Source: Candidatus Acetothermia bacterium
Lineage (GTDB): Bacteria > Bipolaricaulota > Bipolaricaulia > RBG-16-55-9 > JANLFV01
Direction: 5' to 3'
NCBI GenBank assembly: GCA_028275195.1
Contig: JAPWVC010000055.1
Coordinates: 1-8,172, forward strand
DNA length: 8,172 bases
Shown here: positions 3,412-8,172 of the stretch, in pieces
Position numbering within the stretch: the stretch's first letter is position 1
Layout of the letters: each line of letters begins with the position of its first letter
Notes under the pieces: generated by a model
Seen by the model: the letters and a program-made list of their open reading frames with translations, nothing else
Databases searched by the model: none
Told to the model about the DNA's origin: nothing
Program-made: the position numbers and the translations under genes

Positions 3412-6400
3412 TTAGATGATCGACAGGATCACCTGGATTCGGTTGTTCCCCTCATCCAGCTCCTTCACGCGATCCTCGGGATCGACCACCACGGCGATCA
3501 CATAGTCTCCGTAGGCCAAACCAGAGGTCGAGAGGCTGACCTGGAGGGTGATCGTCTCTCCGGGGCCGAGTTGGGAGACCTCCCTCGTCGCGAAGACGAC
3601 CTCACCGCTGGGGTTGGCCCTCCGGACGAATTGGACCGTGAATTTCCCCGCCGGGCCTGGGCCCTCATTCTTGATCGTCGCATAGATCTGGGCCGTCTGG
3701 CCCCGCTGGAGGATCGGCGAGGGCTTGATGACCAAGTTCACGGGGACAAGATCGGCCCGGCCGGCGGCTCCGATGACCACGAACGGCGGCGGGGTGCAGT
3801 AGGTGTTGTTCGTCTCGTCCAGCTCCGCAACGAAGTCATCGGGATCAACCACTACGCAGATCTCGTAGGCCCCTCCGGGGAGTCCCGAGGTATCCAGCAC
3901 TCCCACGATCTCCCGTTGCTCTCCCGCGTCCAGTCTGGGAACGATGGCGGAGTCGAACCGGACATACTCGTGCTCGACCCCCTCCTCTATCTTTCGGTAG
4001 AGGAAGGCCACGCTGAACTTGCCCGCGGGCGAGCCGCCGAGATTCGCTACCTCGGCGTAGACCTTCACTGGCTGGCCAGCGGGGACTGGTGGCTGGGGTT
4101 CGAACCTGAATTGCGGCTTCGGCCAGAGGTCCGGCGGCGGGGAGATGACCACGAATGGCGGCGGGGTGCAGTAAATGTTGTTGGCCTCGTCCGCTTCCTT
4201 CACCTTATCGTCCGGATCGGCCAAGATGCAGATCTCGTAAGTCCCGCCCGTTAGCCTGGTGGTGTCCAGGACTCCTAGGACCTCCATCCGCTCTCCCGGC
4301 CCGAGCCCAGGCAAGGTAACGCTATCGAAGGGGACATAGGCTGCTCCTTCCTCGACCTTCCGGTAGAGGAAGGAGACGCGGAACTCACCCGCGGCGGTGC
4401 CGCCACTGTTGACGATCGCCCCGCGGACCTTTACCGGCGCAGGGGCGGTGATCGGGGGCTCGGGCTCGAAGGCGAGCCAGGGCTCAGGGCGGAGGTCTGC
4501 CGGGCGGGGCTCGACCCTCAGGGTGGCTGTCAGCGCGTTATTCGCCTCATTCTGCTCCGCCACCCGCCCATCAGGGTCGACGACCACGCGGATGAGGTAG
4601 TCCCCCGGCTCGAGGGCCGAGGTGTCGAGGGCGCGGCTCGCCGGCTCAGGATTGTTGACCGCGATCCCGGGGAAGGAGACCCCGCCGAAGGAGACGAACT
4701 CGGCCTCCCTCTGGCAGCTCGTTGGCCCCGTCAGCCGACACCAGTAGAAGTTGACATCGAATTTCCCAGTCGGCTCGACCCCGGCATTGATCACCGTGGC
4801 CGTCGCCTTGACGACTGCCCCTTGGACCACCGGTGAAGGCGGCTCGAACACGAGCGCAATCGGGATGAGGTCAGCCCCCTGGACGAGGACCGTGATGTCC
4901 ATTACATTGTTCAGCTCGGACTGCTCCTCGACTAAGCCATTGGGCCGGCTGGGATCTGGCGGATCGAGGGTGATCCGGATCAAGTAGCTCCCCGGCTGGA
5001 GGGCCGAGGTCTCGAGAACTGCCCCGGCCTCTATCTTCTTCCCCACTGCCAGCCCGGGGAGAGAGACGGTCGCGAAGGTCGAAAAGTCCGCTGGCTTGGT
5101 GCAAGGCTGCTCTGCCCCTGCTGGCACGCTCTCCGGCAAGCGGCAGTAGGCGAACTCCACGGCGAACGGCCCGGCCTCGAGGTCCCCTAGATTAGCGATG
5201 TTAGCCATGAAGCGGAGGGTCTGGCCCCGGCTCACCTGGTAGCCCGGGGCGACGACCACGGGCGCGAGCGGATCGAGAACCAAGTCCGGGAGGCGCGGCG
5301 AGAGCAGGGTAAGGGTTGTGACCAGCTCATTGTTCATCTCCTCCAGTTCCTCCACCTGGCCTCTCCCATCGCCATCGGTCGGGGGATCGACGACCACGCG
5401 GACCTCATAGATTCCGGGGCTCAAGGGTGCGAGGGCTAGTTTCCCCTCGACCTTCAGCTCCGCTCCCGGGGCGAGCGCCAGATTCGTGCAACCCGCCTGG
5501 TCCCGGCAAGGGAGGGCCTCCCAGCGGACTCGCCCCTTCACACGGTAACCGAAGGCCACCGCAAACCCGATCGCGGGGGCCTTTCCCGTGTTCTTGATCA
5601 CCGAGGAGACGGTCACTACCTCAGCCCTCCGGAGCTCGACCGGGGAGGGCGGGTTGAGCTCCAGGCTCTGGGGATGGAGCTCGGGAAGCTGGGGCTCCGG
5701 CGGGAGGATCGTCACGGCCTTGGTCAGCCTATTATTGGCCTCATCCAGCTCGGGAATAAGGTTGTTTGGATCGACTACCACGCTCAATTGATGGACTCCC
5801 GGCGCGAGGCCGAGCCCCGGCTTGGCCGGGATCAGCTCGCCCTGCGCGAGGGCCTCCTCCCCCGGGCCGAGGGCCCCGAGGCTGGCCAGGGCGAACTGCC
5901 GTCCATCGATGTAGAAGCCGACCTCCACCGTCTGGGCCGGGCCCTTCCCTGTGTTCACGACCTTCGAGGAGACCGTCACCCGCCCGTCGAGCCGGATGAC
6001 CGGCTTGTCCAGCTCCAGGCTCGTGGGGTGAAGCTCGGCCCCCTGGATGGTCAGCGAGGCGGTGAGCTCGTTATTCGCCTCGTCTTGCTCATCGACCTGG
6101 CCATCGGGATCGACGACTATGAGCAGGGTATGGCTCCCCGGGCCCAGCCCTAGGGCATAAGGGTCGAGCGCACCCTGGGCAGAGAGGCTCGCTCCAGCCG
6201 CGAGGCCCTCCAAACTCGTGGAGTCAAACTCCCGGCCATTGATCCGGAAAGAGACCCGGAACGGCCCGGCGGTCTTGTCCCCGGTATTCCTGATCTCGAC
6301 GGTGACAACTACGAGCTGATCGGCTGTCGGGAGCGGCGGATTGAGGCTGACCGCCACTGGCTGGAGGTCGGCCAGCCCGAGCTTGGAGGGCAAGACCGTC

Positions 6401-6840
6401 AGGGCGGTCACCAATTCGTTGTTTGTCTCGTCCTCCTCCGGGATCTGGTTGTTCGAGTCGGCCACTACGCGGACCTCGTAAGCCCCGGGCTCAAGGCCAC
6501 CGGTATCGAGCCCGACCCCACGGCCATCGTCCTTGACCTCCAGGGCCTCCTGGCGGCTCGGGGCGAGGTTCGGGACCACAACGACATGGAAGCTTGTCCA
6601 TTTCTCCCCTCCCTGCCGGCGGTAGAAGAACTCGACCTTGAATTCCCCGGCCGGCCGGTCCCCGGTGTTCATTACCCAGGCATGAATCACTACTACCTCA
6701 CCGCGGGCCACCGGCGAGGGCGGCTCCAGGACAATCTTCTGGAGATGGAGCTCCGGGAGCCCCGCGCCCCCGCGCCCGACCAATCCGATCAAGAGGCTCA
6801 AGAGCAGCAGAAAACCGGCTAGAACTGTCTTCCTCCCCAT
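3412..6840 (-). CDS. Exported protein of nine tandem CARDB (Ig-like) domains
   Basis: The 1142-residue product begins with a signal peptide (about 1-27, core VLAGFLLLLSLLIGLVG) and then consists wholly of nine CARDB repeats beginning near residues 28, 156, 268, 385, 517, 656, 780, 903 and 1028. Each opens with a motif like LPDLxPxxLxxxPPSP, has NTG or NLG before a PAGxFxVxF strand, and closes with VVDPDxxVxExxExNN. CARDB is an extracellular beta-sandwich linked to adhesion and surface proteins; binding partners are unknown. There is no C-terminal membrane segment, LPXTG or dockerin, so retention at the surface is unexplained. Domains 4-8 each contain exactly two Cys, the others none. Start: AAGGAG (6847-6852) lies 6 nt before the ATG. 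It follows the propeller gene by 15 nt, so the two form an operon. Confidence 0.92.
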   Translation of the reverse strand: MGRKTVLAGFLLLLSLLIGLVGRGGAGLPELHLQKIVLEPPSPVARGEVVVIHAWVMNTGDRPAGEFKVEFFYRRQGGEKWTSFHVVVVPNLAPSRQEALEVKDDGRGVGLDTGGLEPGAYEVRVVADSNNQIPEEDETNNELVTALTVLPSKLGLADLQPVAVSLNPPLPTADQLVVVTVEIRNTGDKTAGPFRVSFRINGREFDSTSLEGLAAGASLSAQGALDPYALGLGPGSHTLLIVVDPDGQVDEQDEANNELTASLTIQGAELHPTSLELDKPVIRLDGRVTVSSKVVNTGKGPAQTVEVGFYIDGRQFALASLGALGPGEEALAQGELIPAKPGLGLAPGVHQLSVVVDPNNLIPELDEANNRLTKAVTILPPEPQLPELHPQSLELNPPSPVELRRAEVVTVSSVIKNTGKAPAIGFAVAFGYRVKGRVRWEALPCRDQAGCTNLALAPGAELKVEGKLALAPLSPGIYEVRVVVDPPTDGDGRGQVEELEEMNNELVTTLTLLSPRLPDLVLDPLAPVVVAPGYQVSRGQTLRFMANIANLGDLEAGPFAVEFAYCRLPESVPAGAEQPCTKPADFSTFATVSLPGLAVGKKIEAGAVLETSALQPGSYLIRITLDPPDPSRPNGLVEEQSELNNVMDITVLVQGADLIPIALVFEPPSPVVQGAVVKATATVINAGVEPTGKFDVNFYWCRLTGPTSCQREAEFVSFGGVSFPGIAVNNPEPASRALDTSALEPGDYLIRVVVDPDGRVAEQNEANNALTATLRVEPRPADLRPEPWLAFEPEPPITAPAPVKVRGAIVNSGGTAAGEFRVSFLYRKVEEGAAYVPFDSVTLPGLGPGERMEVLGVLDTTRLTGGTYEICILADPDDKVKEADEANNIYCTPPPFVVISPPPDLWPKPQFRFEPQPPVPAGQPVKVYAEVANLGGSPAGKFSVAFLYRKIEEGVEHEYVRFDSAIVPRLDAGEQREIVGVLDTSGLPGGAYEICVVVDPDDFVAELDETNNTYCTPPPFVVIGAAGRADLVPVNLVIKPSPILQRGQTAQIYATIKNEGPGPAGKFTVQFVRRANPSGEVVFATREVSQLGPGETITLQVSLSTSGLAYGDYVIAVVVDPEDRVKELDEGNNRIQVILSII
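3772..4173 (-). repeat. Tandem near-identical CARDB units 7 and 8
   Basis: A 30-bp stretch at 3772-3801 recurs at 4144-4173 with one mismatch, 372 bp (124 codons) apart. It encodes the shared domain ending YCTPPPFVVI. The two protein domains are also alike elsewhere (FLYRK with an EEG insertion, GxYEIC, PDD). This points to a recent internal duplication of one domain unit, and the identical stretch is a possible site for further expansion or contraction. Confidence 0.75.
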
Positions 6841-6855
6841 CTAGCTCTCCTTTCC

Positions 6856-8172
6856 TTAATCCTTGATTAGGTAAATATTCCCGTCCTCCGCCCCGAAGTA
6901 GATTAGTCGGACAAGCCGGGCCTCTCCACCCACCCGCTCGACGATGGTATCGATCACCGGGGTTGAGCGGATCGGGCTCCCGACGGTCACGGAGAAGGTC
7001 TCCCGCCCGGCAGACTCGAGGGCGTAGAGCTTCCCGTCACTCGAGCCGAGGAAGACCGCCCCGCTCCGGCCATCGATCCCCGGCCGGGCATAGAGCGGCC
7101 CACCGGTAGGGAAGGCCCAGCGGAGTCTCCCAGAGAGGTCGAGCGAGTAGAGTTTCCCATCGGAAGAGGCGGCATAGATCGGGTCACGGCGCTCCACATC
7201 GACCGCTAGGCCCGTGATCGTCCCCCCGATGGTGAACTGCCAGCTCGGGCTCCCGCCGAAGCTCACGGCCCGGACCTTCCCATCCTCTGTGCCGGCATAG
7301 ATCGCCTCGCCTAAGGCGAGGGCGGTCAAGGGAGCCTGCAGGTCGAGCTGCCACTTGACCTTCCCATCGCGAGTCAGGGCATAGAGCATCCCGGCGGAAG
7401 TGGCGACATAGACTAGATCCTTAGCATCATGGAAGATGAGCGCTCGCACCTCCCCGAGGGGGGCGAACTCCCAGCGCGGCTGGCAGGCCGAGGTGAGGCT
7501 CACCAGGCGCGCCCCCGCGCCGATGTAGATGTTCCCAAACCTGTCGATGGCCAGTGCGCGGACCTCACTGCCCAAGGAGGCCCGGCAGATCTCCCGGCCG
7601 GTCTCGAGCTTGACGGCCACGAGCTTCCCGTCGGCGGTCCCCAGGTAGGCCGCTCGCGGGGCCCCGGTATCGAGGACCAAGGCCCGGATCGGGCTCCCTA
7701 CCTCGAACGGGAAGCCGGCCTTGAGGGCGGCCCCTCGCTCCAGGGCATAGAGCTTCCCGTCCTCTGAGCCGATATAGACCACACCGGTCCCACGATCCAG
7801 CTCGAGGAGCCTCACCGGCCCGCCGGTCCCGAGGATGAGCTGGGGCAGGGGCGGGAATGGCGTAATGATCGTGAGGTAGCCCGAGAGCTCGTTATTTGCC
7901 TCGTTTGCCTCCGCCACACGATCCTCAGGGTCGATCCGGATCTTGATCTCATAACTCCCTGGCACAAGGGGAGAAGTGGCGAGGACGCGGCAGAGCTCGG
8001 TCTGGCTCCCGGCCCCCAGGCCCGTGACCGTGGCGGTGGCGAACTGGATGTAAGAGTCGAGGAAATAGCTGAAAGAGACGGTAAATTGGCCTGCCGCGGC
8101 TGAGCCGAGGTTAGCGACCTTGACGCATACCCGGACCAGCTCGCCTTGAGCGACCGGCGAGGGCGGGTCGAA
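6856..8172 (-). CDS. CARDB domain plus eight-bladed PQQ-like propeller protein (5' end outside window)
   Basis: The frame is open to the right edge, giving 438 residues of C-terminal sequence; the GTG at 7965 is internal and not a start. Residues 1-100 are most of a CARDB domain (FDPPSPVAQG, VANLGSAAAGQFTVSF, IDPEDRVAEANEANNELSG). From about 110 to the end are eight beta-propeller repeats whose signature YxGSxDGKLYAL begins near residues 133, 176, 216, 255, 292, 333, 374 and 425. Blades 3 and 4 have degenerate signatures. Eight blades suit the PQQ-like/BamB-type fold. No catalytic PQQ-dehydrogenase motif is seen, so binding or scaffolding is more likely than enzyme activity. The CARDB part and the following CARDB-array gene suggest a shared extracytoplasmic system. 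More CARDB domains and a signal peptide probably lie upstream. Confidence 0.88.
   Translation of the reverse strand, partial: FDPPSPVAQGELVRVCVKVANLGSAAAGQFTVSFSYFLDSYIQFATATVTGLGAGSQTELCRVLATSPLVPGSYEIKIRIDPEDRVAEANEANNELSGYLTIITPFPPLPQLILGTGGPVRLLELDRGTGVVYIGSEDGKLYALERGAALKAGFPFEVGSPIRALVLDTGAPRAAYLGTADGKLVAVKLETGREICRASLGSEVRALAIDRFGNIYIGAGARLVSLTSACQPRWEFAPLGEVRALIFHDAKDLVYVATSAGMLYALTRDGKVKWQLDLQAPLTALALGEAIYAGTEDGKVRAVSFGGSPSWQFTIGGTITGLAVDVERRDPIYAASSDGKLYSLDLSGRLRWAFPTGGPLYARPGIDGRSGAVFLGSSDGKLYALESAGRETFSVTVGSPIRSTPVIDTIVERVGGEARLVRLIYFGAEDGNIYLIKD

Noticed and set aside
3406..4254. 282-codon plus-strand open frame opposite the CARDB array
   Set aside because: No SD or promoter was seen, the composition is rich in Asp, Gly and Arg as expected from antisense of GC-rich codons, and the opposite strand has clear domain repeats. 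Similar antisense frames at 5674-6153 and 7429-7767 were rejected for the same reason.
3412..8172. Regular repeats suggesting a CRISPR array
   Set aside because: The periodicity is that of coding CARDB domains and propeller blades; no short identical repeats with unique spacers occur.

Overview
The window is bacterial. It has Shine-Dalgarno sites complementary to the 16S tail, several promoters matching the housekeeping sigma consensus with exact 17-nt spacers, and a recognisable phospholipid-synthesis gene, plsX. Base composition is GC-rich throughout and the tRNA stems are almost entirely G-C, which would fit a thermophile. The mix of CARDB-array proteins, secreted orphan proteins and tight promoters resembles uncultured thermophilic lineages such as Bipolaricaulota (OP1/Acetothermia). 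That placement is an impression from style, not shown by the sequence.

Left block (1-1500, mostly minus strand), in transcription order right to left: a short unit with a perfect consensus promoter carrying a 17-codon Lys/Gly mini-ORF and a terminator hairpin; a tRNA-Leu(GAG) with its own promoter; plsX only 10 nt behind the tRNA and without a Shine-Dalgarno; then a promoter overlapping the plsX stop codon that serves a second gene, of which only the first ten codons are in the window (possibly acyl carrier protein).

Pivot (1409-1500): the mini-ORF unit and a plus-strand ArsR-type repressor gene diverge from one symmetric promoter. The two -10 boxes overlap in the palindrome ATTATAAT, and the two -35 regions lie in a perfect 8-bp inverted repeat centred on the same base pair. 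This is the most unusual structure seen. A simple hypothesis is that the ArsR protein controls its own gene and the mini-ORF/RNA unit together.

Middle block (1804-3400, plus strand): three unrecognised genes for exported or membrane proteins. These are a 165-aa protein with an N-terminal anchor or signal, a 26-aa Trp-rich membrane peptide with its own promoter, and a 221-aa protein with a signal peptide and a C-terminal membrane segment ending at the last residue. The first two share a similar promoter-leader-SD layout. A long GC hairpin at 3344-3392 ends this block and the converging right block.

Right block (3412-8172, minus strand): a two-gene operon. The upstream gene (5' end outside the window) encodes a CARDB domain followed by eight PQQ-like propeller blades. 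Fifteen nt later comes a 1142-aa exported protein of nine tandem CARDB (Ig-like) domains. Together they look like an extracytoplasmic, probably surface-exposed, adhesion or scaffold system. Most minor open frames on the opposite strands are GC-driven shadows and are not annotated.
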